Assembly: GCF_023910635.1 (NCBI RefSeq)
Contig: NZ_JAAVVZ010000012.1
Span: forward strand, 22,229-86,228
DNA: 64,000 nucleotides
From: Sphingorhabdus sp.
Lineage (GTDB): Bacteria > Pseudomonadota > Alphaproteobacteria > Sphingomonadales > Sphingomonadaceae
Reading direction: 5' to 3'
The translations under genes and the position numbers were made by a program. Position 1 is the stretch's first letter. Every line of letters starts with the position of its first letter. The notes under the pieces are model-generated. The model was given only the letters and a program-made list of their open reading frames with translations, was not told where the DNA came from and ran no database searches. Of this stretch, positions 9,387-17,418 are shown one piece after another.

Positions 9387-10323
9387 TTCTACTTGATTGA
9401 ATCGCATTGATTATGTCTCTTAGGGTTGGCTGCTCTTTATAATAAAGCGCACTGGTTGCCTGATAGGCTGCCTCATACATTTTGAATGTGGCTTCATCGC
9501 TTACGATAAAGGCTTCGTTCTCGGCGATGTTTTGGTTGTCAGCCTTTGGAAAGCGCTTTGCTTTGTGGTCATGATAGGCGTCGGTTCCAATGAAATCCAA
9601 AACGTCTTTGTCCTGCAATAAGCAATACACATCATAATAATGGCGCATGAAATTTTTCGGCATTGCGCCATCTTCCTGCTGCTTGCGGAATTTGGTTGAA
9701 ATCGCTTGTAGCTTTTCCACCAGCGTAAAGCCCGCGTGATAACAAGCAACGTCTACCGCCCTGTTATCAATTATTTCCACCTGGTCTTTGGCAAAATCAT
9801 AGGCCCATGAGCTTATCGTTCGTGGAAAATTGGGCGTGATATCATCAAAGCCCAATTCTAGCAGGATACCGTCTTTTAGACCTTCGACTTGGTTTGTGGT
9901 CGATCTGTAGTTCAACCTTATGCCGCCACTTCGATATTTTTCGTCATCAAAAGCGATGTCGCGGATGACGTTTTCAATGCCGTCAATTTTTATTGCACCT
10001 GCAACCCAATCATAAAAATCCTTGCGGCTTTGAATGTGGGCTACTTTGTCGTGATTGCTGCCTGTTTTGACATCAAGGTTTGCGGGTGGCTCAATTCGGA
10101 TATCGATATCCTCTGAGAAGCGGTGAATTAAGCCTAACCCTTTGGACAAGGACGTTCCGCCCTTCAACTCAAACCGAAAGCCCATTGTTTGTAACCCATA
10201 CAAACAATGCATGATCCAATAGTCTTTTTCGACCAAGGCGGGGTCAATACCCATCTTATCGCCAACAATTCGAATGAGATCAATAAATTCAGAATGGTTG
10301 TGTAAGAATTCTCGCTCAAGCAT
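9346..10323 (-). CDS. AbiEii/AbiGii-type nucleotidyltransferase toxin
   Basis: Toxin of an AbiE (type IV-like) toxin-antitoxin/abortive-infection system. ATG at 10323 overlaps the antitoxin stop by 8 bases; a longer frame to 10389 lies inside the antitoxin. The nucleotidyltransferase motif is clear: FELKGGTSLSKGLGLI followed by RFSEDIDIRIE (G-G-T-x-L and D-x-D), with the EKDYWIMHCL lead-in typical of the family. AbiEii enzymes transfer nucleotides to RNA and inhibit growth. The C-terminus runs across the end of the dipeptide epimerase gene. The region is AT-rich compared with neighbours, consistent with acquisition. Confidence 0.88.
   Translation of the reverse strand: MLEREFLHNHSEFIDLIRIVGDKMGIDPALVEKDYWIMHCLYGLQTMGFRFELKGGTSLSKGLGLIHRFSEDIDIRIEPPANLDVKTGSNHDKVAHIQSRKDFYDWVAGAIKIDGIENVIRDIAFDDEKYRSGGIRLNYRSTTNQVEGLKDGILLELGFDDITPNFPRTISSWAYDFAKDQVEIIDNRAVDVACYHAGFTLVEKLQAISTKFRKQQEDGAMPKNFMRHYYDVYCLLQDKDVLDFIGTDAYHDHKAKRFPKADNQNIAENEAFIVSDEATFKMYEAAYQATSALYYKEQPTLRDIINAIQSSRITLMLWPGTGVRL
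9368..9387 (+). repeat. Right-end remnant of repeat family 2
   Basis: The bases ccacaacatcagcgtaatt match, with one change, the right end of the three larger family 2 copies at 11068, 12243 and 13032, in the same orientation. The remnant forms the end of the dipeptide epimerase gene and marks the left edge of the accessory patch. Confidence 0.6.
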
Positions 10324-10909
10324 AGCGGAGTATAGTGTCTGGGAGTAATTTGGCAAAGAATTTCCTTGCTCTAACGCCGCCATACTCAAGCGCGGCTTTT
10401 GCCAGTTTCGAGCTGTCCATTTGGGTGGCTTTCTTGCTGATCTGCTTTAGCACAAGGTCTGCGTTTTCCGCCATTTGTGGCAGGTTATTCACCGCATCAA
10501 CCAACAAGAATTCTTGTGTCGGTTTTGATGGAAAATATGGCTTCATGGCAAAGCGAAAATTACGTCCGCCTAGCTTAAAAGCTCCATGCCGCTTGTGATT
10601 ATAAACCACGGTTTCATTATAAAGCTGAGTGGTTCCTAAGCCCAAGGAATTATACAAATTTGGTGACGTGAGCATGAAGCGATCATCTTTTAGAAATGCG
10701 CGAACAAGCGTCTCATCATCGGCGGGTGCAGAACCAAAAGACGTGGTTTTCGGGGATAGGTAAAGCCCGCCTGATAGTTTTACCAAGGCACCATCCGCAA
10801 CCAATTGTTTCAAGTGGCGATCAACCGCGCTCGACCATTGCTCTAGGTCGGCGCGCCTATAGACTTTGCCTTGTTTCAATTGCCCTTTTAGGTTTTCGAG
10901 TGCGCTCAT
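10316..10909 (-). CDS. AbiEi-type antitoxin/transcriptional repressor
   Basis: 197 aa from ATG 10909, with GAGG nine bases upstream; a longer frame reaches 10957. An N-terminal winged helix (LEQWSSAVDRHLKQLVADGALVKL) and a C-terminal DUF6088/AbiEi-like body (PNLYNSLGLGTTQLYNETVV). In AbiE systems this protein neutralises the nucleotidyltransferase and represses the operon. Its stop overlaps the AbiEii start, the usual coupling for this pair. Confidence 0.82.
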   Translation of the reverse strand: MSALENLKGQLKQGKVYRRADLEQWSSAVDRHLKQLVADGALVKLSGGLYLSPKTTSFGSAPADDETLVRAFLKDDRFMLTSPNLYNSLGLGTTQLYNETVVYNHKRHGAFKLGGRNFRFAMKPYFPSKPTQEFLLVDAVNNLPQMAENADLVLKQISKKATQMDSSKLAKAALEYGGVRARKFFAKLLPDTILRYA

Positions 10910-11067
10910 TTCATCATCCTCAATTCTAACTATAGCTCCCGTGCCATCAATTTGCAAGTTTTTTCATTGAAAAATCATGCAAATTGGATGATCAAAGACA
11001 CAGATGCCCTCTTCTTTCGTGAGGATAATTATTTCAAATCAATTCTTTATGGGATTTTTTGAGAAAA

Positions 11068-11157
11068 GAATTACGGCGACAGTGCACTAAATTATTCTGA
11101 AGGTTCGGAAAGCCCGAATCAACTCAACAGTGCGCCGTCCACAACATCACCGTAATT
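11068..11157 (+). repeat. Repeat family 2, copy a
   Basis: About 90 bp with ends GAATTACGG and CCGTAATT. The core includes GTGCACTAAATTATTCTGAA and CCGAATCAACTCAACAGTG. Near-identical copies occur at 12243 and 13032 in the same orientation. It separates the AbiE operon from the GIY-YIG gene. The rest of the 10910-11259 gap shows only AT-rich sequence that probably holds the AbiE promoter. Confidence 0.85.
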
Positions 11158-11259
11158 GCTGTCACCGTTATTTGGCGTCACTCCTAAAGAGGTCTCGCAT
11201 ATTATATCGAAACTCACAGCAGAATTGACCGGAAAACGTCGGGTAGCTAAGGTGTGGGG

Positions 11260-12243
11260 ATGACGCTGGGAGAAATCACTCTCGAAGACCGCCAGGTCTG
11301 GGTTCGCGCCTTTTATGGCTTCAACCCGGAAGAGGCTGGATATATAGGCTTCACACATGAGGCTCAGCGCGAAGATATGCTGACCAAGATGAATGACGGA
11401 GATTTTGTCCTCATCTACGGCGCCGTTGACTCTCTCACTGACACCGATCTGCAGAGGCAGGCACTAGGATTCATGGAAATCAAACTGGAACGATGCCGTG
11501 ATTTGCACCGGCAGAATGAAGCTTCAAGGCAGTGGAAGATTGATCATGGTTTTCAGGAGAGGTGGACTTATGGTCTGAAGGTCGTTCGCGCATGGCGCGT
11601 AATCAACAGAGTTCACATAAGGAACATCGCACCGAAAGCCTATGACACCAAGAAACGGTTTGAGAGGACGACAAAGGCTGTCCTGCTTGAGCCAGAGGAA
11701 AAGCGCAGGGCGCTCAGCCATAATGTTCGGCAGGTAAATGTCTACGGTGAACCGCCCATCGCGGCGAATGATCTCGCCAGTGGTCATATGAATGAGGTAC
11801 TGAAACCGTCGAAAGGTGTTCCTCCAAGTTTCGGTGATCGCACATCACAACATGAAGACGGTGACAACTTCCTCTACCTTATGAAACTGTCAGCAAACGC
11901 AGAGGCGCTTCTCGGACGAACTGGTGCTCATCTTGGTAAGGCGCTGGTGAAAGTTGGCCGATCAAACGATGCGACCCGGCGATTAAAAGAGGTGAATGGG
12001 GGATTCCCCGAACGGGCCGTTTGCCGCTGGGAGCTGACGCACAAGCAACGGTTTGACAATGGGCAGACTGCGCACGATTATGAGACGGAGTTGAAAGCGT
12101 TCTTCGCCAAAGAATTCACCTCTCAAGCGGGGGAGTTCTATACCGGTGATTGGAATGCAATTGATCGGGCATTCCAATCCTTCTGTTATTCAAAAATGCC
12201 AAAAATTCTCGCCGCGGTCGGCAAGGCCAAGGGAGTAAAATAG
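11260..12243 (+). CDS. GIY-YIG (T5orf172-like) nuclease with N-terminal PUA/EVE-like domain
   Basis: The C-terminal third (~residues 205-320) fits a T5orf172/MUG113-type GIY-YIG nuclease: NFLYLMKLSANAE..., KALVKVGRSNDATRRLKEVN, then ETELKAFFA and AGEFYTG. The first ~75 residues (VWVRAFYGFNPEEAGY, MNDGDFVLIYGA, RQALGFMEIKLER) resemble the small beta-barrel of EVE/PUA-like modified-base readers. That combination would suit a modification-dependent restriction enzyme; this is inference. The gene lies alone between two family 2 repeats, and its TAG stop shares a base with the right one. Start ATG 11260; a GTG at 11254 is possible. Confidence 0.65.
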   Translation: MTLGEITLEDRQVWVRAFYGFNPEEAGYIGFTHEAQREDMLTKMNDGDFVLIYGAVDSLTDTDLQRQALGFMEIKLERCRDLHRQNEASRQWKIDHGFQERWTYGLKVVRAWRVINRVHIRNIAPKAYDTKKRFERTTKAVLLEPEEKRRALSHNVRQVNVYGEPPIAANDLASGHMNEVLKPSKGVPPSFGDRTSQHEDGDNFLYLMKLSANAEALLGRTGAHLGKALVKVGRSNDATRRLKEVNGGFPERAVCRWELTHKQRFDNGQTAHDYETELKAFFAKEFTSQAGEFYTGDWNAIDRAFQSFCYSKMPKILAAVGKAKGVK

Positions 12244-12377
12244 AATTACGGTAAATCACCGTGACCGTGCACTAAATCATTCTGAAGGTTTGGAAAGCCC
12301 GAATCAACTCAACAGTGCGCCGTCCACAACATCACCGTAATTCTGTAATAATTTAGTGCACTGTCACGGTAATTCCT
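12243..12377 (+). repeat. Repeat family 2, copy b, plus inverted partial copy
   Basis: A full copy spans 12243-12342 (GAATTACGG ... CCGTAATT). It is followed at once by an inverted left-end fragment (aataatttagtgcactgtca, 12348-12367, ending cggtaattcc). It directly follows the stop of the GIY-YIG gene. Confidence 0.85.
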
Positions 12378-12404
12378 ATGCGCAGATCAGGGAGCGGGCG
12401 GGGC

Positions 12405-12626
12405 TTTCCTCCCCCACCGGGGGAGGGGGACCAGCGAAGCTGGTGGAGGGGCACGTGCAGGGTGTCACCACATCGAAGGGGCAGGAGAACCGGAGCGTGC
12501 CCCTCCAATATCCGTCGGATGGTTCCCCTCCCCGTGCCGGGGAGGATACTCAATCACCCCCGCGCGCCATCCATCGTTCTTCGCGCATGGCTCTGGCCCC
12601 CTCTCCCCCTGAAGGGGGTGAGGGGC
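12405..12626. repeat. GC-rich REP-like palindromes
   Basis: Two GC-rich hairpins: tcctcccccaccgggggagg followed by ccagcgaagctgg (12407-12443), and ccctctccccctgaagggggtgagggg (12599-12625). Between them lies ccctccccgtgccggggagg (12531-12545 region). These look like repetitive extragenic palindromes. No coding function seen. Confidence 0.6.
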
Positions 12627-12628
12627 GT

Positions 12629-12889
12629 TTGTCCGACGAATTGCGGGTCTTTGACTATATCTATGGCGTGCTGCACTCGCCCGATTATCGCGCGACCTAT
12701 GCGCAGTTCCTGAAAATCGATTTCCCGCGCATTCCCTATCCAGCCTCGCCAGAGATATTTGCGCATGTCGCCGAAAAGGGCGGCCAGTTGCGCCGACTGC
12801 ACCTGATGGAGGATGCCGCGATTGGCGCGACGCCTTATCCGTTCAAGGGCGACGGGGACAATGCGGTGGTGAAGCCTGCGTTTGCCGTT
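12629..12889 (+). pseudogene. Remnant of a type ISP restriction-modification enzyme (C-terminal region)
   Basis: The frame gives LRVFDYIYGVLHSPDYRATY, then FLKIDFPRIPYPASPEIFAH and GGQLRRLHLMED. These are characteristic of the target-recognition/C-terminal part of single-polypeptide type ISP enzymes (LlaBIII-like). Only ~85 residues survive, bounded by REP palindromes on both sides, with no methylase or helicase motifs nearby. I infer a decayed defence gene. The frame is open but has no sensible start. Confidence 0.6.
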
Positions 12890-12893
12890 TCAT

Positions 12894-12979
12894 CCTCCCC
12901 ATCGACTTGCGATGGGGAGGGGCCCCTCCGTCAGTTGCTGGCGCAACTGCCACCTCCCCATCGCAAGTCGATGGGGAGG
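12894..12979. repeat. Paired inverted REP palindromes
   Basis: CCTCCCCATCGACTTGCGAT...GGGGAGG at 12894-12920 is repeated in inverse orientation at 12953-12979 (CCTCCCCATCGCAAGTCGAT...), with ~32 bp between. This is the layout of a REP doublet (BIME-like). Confidence 0.75.
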
Positions 12980-13031
12980 AGCAAGTCAGTTAAAAAACCA
13001 CTTTCCTACACACAACCGAATCGCGTATACC

Positions 13032-13130
13032 GAATTACGGCAATCACAATGACAGTGCATTAAATTATTCTGAAGGTTCGGAAAGCTCGAATCAACTCAA
13101 CAGTGCGCCGTCCACAACATCACCGTAATT
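13032..13130 (+). repeat. Repeat family 2, copy c
   Basis: 99 bp from GAATTACGG to CCGTAATT, same orientation as copies a and b, with the same core (ATTATTCTGAAGGTTCGGAA). It forms the right edge of the accessory patch, next to the disrupted monooxygenase gene. Confidence 0.85.
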
Positions 13131-13164
13131 TGGTGGGGACGCTACTTAATGCGGCGTATCTGCT

Positions 13165-13725
13165 TTATAGCGCGTCAAGATACTCGATATCGGGCGCACC
13201 GGCGAGGCATGGGCCAAGCTTGGGTCCAGCGGCCTTGAAATAGTCGCTGGCGCCATGTGCGGTCAGGGCGTCCTGATCGACATATTGCTCCAGCACTTTG
13301 TACACTTGCGGGTTGGACCGTGACCGGGTGAGCGTATAAAATACGTTCCCCGGTTCACGAGGGTCAGGACCACTTAAATCCACCTTCGCGGCGTTAAAAT
13401 GGCAAAGATATCGAAGGGAAATGGCCGCTGTCAGGCAGTCGTTCTGCCTGCAAGGTCATTTCGCTTTGAGATCGAAGCCATTTTAACGTCCGAAGGATTT
13501 GACCCATTTTGCCCAGGGCGTCTTTGGCAAGCTTGGACTTAGAACCACTAAGCCCTGCGCTTGCCGCATAGCCCTGAGCAAAATGGCCTCAAACCGCGAA
13601 GGTGGATTTAAGTGGTCCTGACCCTAAGCCCTAACCGCCGCAGCCAGTTCTGCAAAAACAGCCTCAAAATCTTCGTTCTTGCCTTCGGCAACGGTCAACG
13701 TTGCGATAACTCCAATGGCGGACAT
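13165..13725 (-). pseudogene. Antibiotic biosynthesis monooxygenase (ABM) family gene split by a MITE
   Basis: The N-terminal piece starts at ATG 13725 behind AAGGAG and reads MSAIGVIATLTVAEGKNEDF ... AELAAAVRA, then meets a stop contributed by MITE copy 3. The C-terminal piece (13165-13358) resumes with EPGNVFYTLTRSRSNPQVYK and ASDYFKAAGPKLGP. Together they form a normal ~100 aa ABM-domain protein (small dimeric quinol-type monooxygenase). Removing the element with one flanking dinucleotide leaves the halves out of frame by one base, so further decay has occurred. Probably inactive. Confidence 0.85.
13359..13626. repeat. MITE-like palindromic element, long form, copy 3 (reverse orientation)
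   Basis: 268 bp with perfect ends GGGTCAGGACC / GGTCCTGACCC. It contains the extra inner palindrome (ggcaaagatatcgaag ... gagatcgaagccatttt around a caggcag/ctgcctg hairpin) absent from copies 1 and 2. The internal order is inverted relative to copies 4 and 5. The left flank is GA instead of TA, presumably mutated. It interrupts the ABM monooxygenase gene. Confidence 0.9.
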
Positions 13726-13755
13726 GAGGCTGCTCCTTGTTTTTTTTATGTGCGA

Positions 13756-14934
13756 TTAAAAGATTTCGAACAGGCCAGCGGCGCCCATTCCGCCGCCGAC
13801 GCACATGGTGACGACACCATATTTCGCACCGCGACGCTTGCCTTCGATCAAGGCATGGCCCGTGCAGCGTGCGCCCGTCATGCCATAAGGATGGCCAATC
13901 GAAATCGACCCGCCGTTGACGTTGAGCAACTCGTTTGGAATGCCCAATTTGTCACGGCAATACAGGACCTGCACCGCAAATGCCTCGTTCAGTTCCCAGA
14001 TGCCGATATCGTCCATCTTGAGGCCAAAACGCTGAAGCAATTTGGGGATGGCGAAAACAGGGCCAATGCCCATTTCGTCCGGCTCTGTGCCTGCAACCGC
14101 CATGCCGACATAACGGCCAAGCGGGTTGAGACCCTTTTTCTCGGCCAGTTTTGCTTCCATCAGGATGGAGGCGGATGAACCGTCGGAAAGCTGGCTTGCG
14201 TTACCGGCGGTGATCGTCATGTCGGGGCCAAGCACGGGTTGAAGCGCTTGCAGACCGGCCAACTGCGTATCGGCGCGATTGCCTTCATCCTTGGCTATGG
14301 TCACGTCTTTCTGGCTGACTTCGCCGGTTTCCTTGTTCACGACGTTCATGACTGTGGTCACGGGCACGATTTCGGCATCAAAATAGCCAGCGGCTTGTGC
14401 AGCGGCGGTGCGCTGCTGCGACTGCAGGGCATATTCGTCCATCGCATCGCGGCCGATATTGTACCGCTTGGCCACGACTTCGGCGGTCTGCAGCATCGGC
14501 ATGTAAATGGCATTATGCATTTCGATCAATTCACGGTCTGGCTGAACGCGCATCTCCTTGGTTTGCACCAAAGAGATGGATTCTTGTCCGCCAGCGGCCA
14601 TCACATCGACATTGTCGACAATGATCTGCTTTGCCGCGGTCGCAATCGACATCAGGCCCGACGAACATTGACGATCCATTGTCATGCCCGATACCGATAC
14701 GGGAAGACCAGCGCGCAGCGCCACCTGGCGTGCAAGATTGCCGCCTTGCGTGCCCTGCTGAAGCGCGGAGCCCCACAGAACATCGTCAATTTCGCCGCCT
14801 TCTATGCCAGCGCGCGCAACAGCGGCGGCCAACGCATAGCTGCCGAGCGTTGGTCCGGACGTTGCGTTGAACCCGCCGCGATAGGCTTTGCCAATGGCGG
14901 TACGGGCGGTGGATATGATTACTGCGTCACGCAT
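13756..14934 (-). CDS. Acetyl-CoA acetyltransferase / 3-ketoacyl-CoA thiolase
   Basis: 392 aa, standard thiolase length. Nucleophilic Cys in [12 protein letters not shown] (~residue 89), catalytic His in [17 protein letters not shown] and second Cys in [13 protein letters not shown] near the C-terminus. Catalyses thiolytic cleavage of 3-ketoacyl-CoA or the reverse condensation. It is followed on the same strand, upstream, by a MaoC hydratase, suggesting fatty-acid or PHB-precursor metabolism. The exact chain-length preference cannot be told. Confidence 0.9.
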   Translation of the reverse strand: MRDAVIISTARTAIGKAYRGGFNATSGPTLGSYALAAAVARAGIEGGEIDDVLWGSALQQGTQGGNLARQVALRAGLPVSVSGMTMDRQCSSGLMSIATAAKQIIVDNVDVMAAGGQESISLVQTKEMRVQPDRELIEMHNAIYMPMLQTAEVVAKRYNIGRDAMDEYALQSQQRTAAAQAAGYFDAEIVPVTTVMNVVNKETGEVSQKDVTIAKDEGNRADTQLAGLQALQPVLGPDMTITAGNASQLSDGSSASILMEAKLAEKKGLNPLGRYVGMAVAGTEPDEMGIGPVFAIPKLLQRFGLKMDDIGIWELNEAFAVQVLYCRDKLGIPNELLNVNGGSISIGHPYGMTGARCTGHALIEGKRRGAKYGVVTMCVGGGMGAAGLFEIF

Positions 14935-14958
14935 GAGAGGGGTTCCTTAAAGTGAAAA

Positions 14959-15417
14959 TTATACGAAAAACTGGCTGATCCATTCCGCCTGAAGTGCTGG
15001 CTTTTCCTCGCCCTCAATCTCGACAGTGAACTCAAGCGTTTGCTGCCATTGGCCGGGGCGTTTTTCGGCAAGTTCAAGCAGTTTGAAATGGCCGCGCACG
15101 CGCTTGCCCGAACGGACAGGGGCGAGAAAACGGGTTTTGTTGCCACCATAATTCACACCCATTTTAACGCCAGATACCTTGGGGCAATCGGACTTGGCGC
15201 TCATCACCGGGAACAAGGACAAAGTCAGAAAGCCATGGGCAATGGTGCCGCCAAACGGCGTCTGCTTGGCCATTTCTTCGTTGATGTGAATGAATTGATG
15301 GTCGCCCGTTGCATCGGCAAATTTGTTGATCATGTCCTGATCAACCAAAATCCATTCCGATACGCCGATGTTTTCGCCAATTTTGGTCGCGAGTTCGGCG
15401 GGTGTAATTGCGGTCAT
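14959..15417 (-). CDS. MaoC-family (R)-enoyl-CoA hydratase-like protein
   Basis: 152 aa from ATG 15417 (AGGAG upstream); a longer frame to 15471 adds unrelated sequence. Hot-dog fold with the hydratase-2 motif (ATGDHQFIHINEEMAKQTPF then GGTIAHGFLTLSL), where Asp and His of D-x(4)-H act in hydration of trans-2-enoyl-CoA. It lies 24 bases upstream of the thiolase and is probably in one operon, feeding beta-oxidation or PHA synthesis. Confidence 0.87.
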   Translation of the reverse strand: MTAITPAELATKIGENIGVSEWILVDQDMINKFADATGDHQFIHINEEMAKQTPFGGTIAHGFLTLSLFPVMSAKSDCPKVSGVKMGVNYGGNKTRFLAPVRSGKRVRGHFKLLELAEKRPGQWQQTLEFTVEIEGEEKPALQAEWISQFFV

Positions 15418-15533
15418 ACGGAGTCTCCTGCTTCCTAATTTCGTCGTATCGTGGCGGTTTGATACGCGCAATACAAGCCCCGCTTGTTTGCCGTTACGGC
15501 ATGCTAGCGGCTCTTTGACCCATAAACCGCGAA

Positions 15534-16703
15534 TCAGCTTTTTGAACGCGCCTCGGCACTGGGCGGCGCGGCATAGGGCATCACCAACTTGCCATCGGGC
15601 GCGGCTGTGAAAGTCGTCTGCGTGGGATAGGCAAAAGAAATCCCTTCGCGGGCAAAGCTATCGAGGATCGCGATACCAATATCGTGGCGTGCCTGAAACA
15701 TCTCTTCGACATCATCGCTTTCAATGTCGAACACCACATGGAAATCGAGCGAGCTTGCGGCAAAATTGTTGAACCCCGCGCGGATGAATTGCGCGCCATT
15801 GGCCTCAACCGCTGCACGCAAAATATCCGGCACGCGCCGGGCAAGGGCAGGGGGTGTCTGGTACACAAGGGTCAGCACGAAAGTGACCCGCCGATACAAG
15901 GTCAGCGTGTTGTTGGTGATTTCTTTTTCGAGCAATTTGCTGTTCGAGATAATTTTTTCTTCACCGGTCAGCGCACGCAGTCGCGTGCTTTTCATGCCGA
16001 TGACTTCAACCCGCGCAATGGTGTTGTCATAGGACACCGTGTCTCCGCGCCGGAATGGCTTGTCAAAAATGATCGAGATTGCGGCAAACAGGTCGGAGAA
16101 AATACCTTGCGCGGCAAGGCCAATCGCAATGCCGCCCACGCCCAGCCCGGCAACAAGGCCCGTGACATTAACACCCAGATTATCAAGCACCACAATGGCA
16201 GCGACGGCAAACAAGACAAAGCTGACGAGCAACCGGATCAGCACCATCGCGCTTTGCAACGTGTCATGTTCATGAATGCCTTCGCCTGCGCGCCGTTCAA
16301 TCAAGCCCAAGATGATTTCGCGCAGCCAAATGGCGACCTGAATGACAATCGCGATGGTGAACAATATGTCGACGGTCTGGGTCAGTGCCGCTGGCGCATT
16401 GGCAATTTGGTTGACCAGTTCAATCGACACCATGACGCGGAAAAATTTGCTCGTCCGCGCCAAGGTGCGGGCGACGATGGATTTCAGATGGGCGCGGTGC
16501 TCGCTGGCGCGGGCGATGTTTGCGGCGATTCTTTTCAGCCAGCTCAGCGCAACGAACACGATGATGGCCGCCACCACGGCAATGCCAAGTTCGATATAAT
16601 TATTCTGCACCCAGATGGTCAGGGCGTCCCAATAGCTTTGCAGATGCGGGCCAATGGCTTCGGGGGCGATGCGCGGTAACGTCGGTGCGGTTTGTGTGGT
16701 CAT
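15534..16703 (-). CDS. Small-conductance mechanosensitive channel (MscS family)
   Basis: 389 aa inner-membrane protein. N-terminal helices (YIELGIAVVAAIIVFVALSW, IVIQVAIWLREIILG, LLVSFVLFAVAAIVVL) precede the pore-lining TM3 and beta domain: GLGVGGIAIGLAAQGIFSDL then FDKPFRRGDTVSY. The C-terminal alpha/beta domain has FHVVFDIESDDVEEM. It opens on membrane tension to release solutes. It stands alone on the minus strand. Confidence 0.9.
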   Translation of the reverse strand: MTTQTAPTLPRIAPEAIGPHLQSYWDALTIWVQNNYIELGIAVVAAIIVFVALSWLKRIAANIARASEHRAHLKSIVARTLARTSKFFRVMVSIELVNQIANAPAALTQTVDILFTIAIVIQVAIWLREIILGLIERRAGEGIHEHDTLQSAMVLIRLLVSFVLFAVAAIVVLDNLGVNVTGLVAGLGVGGIAIGLAAQGIFSDLFAAISIIFDKPFRRGDTVSYDNTIARVEVIGMKSTRLRALTGEEKIISNSKLLEKEITNNTLTLYRRVTFVLTLVYQTPPALARRVPDILRAAVEANGAQFIRAGFNNFAASSLDFHVVFDIESDDVEEMFQARHDIGIAILDSFAREGISFAYPTQTTFTAAPDGKLVMPYAAPPSAEARSKS

Positions 16704-16786
16704 GCCCCTTGTTTACGGTCGATGGCGACGGTGCACAAGTTTTGCGGAGCGGCAGCAGTCTTGTCATGCATGTCTGCCGCCGCGCA

Positions 16787-17092
16787 TCAGCTATCGAGCA
16801 ACAAGGCATCGATTATCAAACATTGCGCGCCTTTGGCCATAACCGCCTGCGTTACCCCAATGTCGGCGACGATCTGGCGGGGCAAATCAAATTCATGTTC
16901 TGACAAAAGCTGCGATAGCGCCTCCGCGTCGCCATGCCATGTTCCATCCTGCATGTGCACCGACAGGCACAGCTGCGTGCCGCAAAAGGTGAGGCTGTGC
17001 CATGGCCGCTCGTGCAATATGCTAATGTCGGCAACAGGGATGATTGCGCGCAAGGCTTTGTGCAGGGCGGCCGCCTGTGTCGGCATGCTCAT
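16787..17092 (-). CDS. Hypothetical protein, 101 aa
   Basis: Not recognised. A soluble protein with a WHSLTFCGTQLCLSVHM stretch that looks like paired beta strands. Its start overlaps the stop of the next upstream gene (17089-17295) by four bases, so the two are co-translated. No signal peptide or membrane segment. The small partner looks DNA-binding, so a regulatory pair is possible but unproven. Confidence 0.6.
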   Translation of the reverse strand: MSMPTQAAALHKALRAIIPVADISILHERPWHSLTFCGTQLCLSVHMQDGTWHGDAEALSQLLSEHEFDLPRQIVADIGVTQAVMAKGAQCLIIDALLLDS

Positions 17093-17295
17093 ATCGCTTT
17101 CCTGCCATGGATTTGGACGTGCTGGCCATAGTTGGACATGAAATGCCGCAGTTTTAACTCCATTTCGGGTCTAATTTCTCGCCCCATGCGCATGTCTAGC
17201 ACAAGCCGCGGATCACCCGCAGCCAAGCGCCCGAATTTGGTCGGTGGCAGGTCCTGCTCCCGAAGAAACCTCTCAATAAGGCGCGTGATGTGCAT
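17089..17295 (-). CDS. Small helix-rich protein, possible HTH fold
   Basis: 68 aa: MHITRLIERFLREQDLPPTK, FGRLAAGDPRLVLDMRMGRE, IRPEMELKLRHFM. The spacing resembles a shortened XRE/Cro helix-turn-helix. It overlaps the downstream 101 aa gene by four bases and is divergent from the S24 repressor gene, sharing the operator-bearing gap 17296-17418. Function unknown. Confidence 0.55.
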   Translation of the reverse strand: MHITRLIERFLREQDLPPTKFGRLAAGDPRLVLDMRMGREIRPEMELKLRHFMSNYGQHVQIHGRKAI

Positions 17296-17365
17296 GATGT
17301 CTCCTCCATGATCGACCCGGATTGACTTGCCCGAATCAGTAAGAACAAATATAGAACAAAGGTGA

Positions 17366-17397
17366 TAGGATAAATCCTACAAGTCTAGGAAATTTCC
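17366..17397. promoter_or_regulatory. Two palindromes, candidate operators of the S24 regulator
   Basis: TAGGATAAATCCTA (17366-17379, one central mismatch) and GGAAATTTCC (17388-17397, perfect) lie 21-53 bases upstream of the S24 gene start and between it and a divergent small gene. Their position fits autoregulation by the encoded repressor-like protein; this is inference. Confidence 0.45.
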
Positions 17398-17418
17398 AAC
17401 CGAACCGGAGGAAACAAC

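Noticed and set aside
12405..12979. CRISPR array suggested by clustered palindromes
   Set aside because: Repeats differ in sequence and spacing and have no regular spacers; they are REP-like hairpins.
9368..13130. Integron-like cassette array, because genes alternate with direct repeats
   Set aside because: The repeats lack the RYYYAAC/GTTRRRY core sites of attC, gene orientation is mixed, and no integrase is present.
15684..16679. 331 aa antisense frame opposite mscS
   Set aside because: No family similarity; composition (His, Gln, Arg-rich) is typical of reverse-frame shadows.
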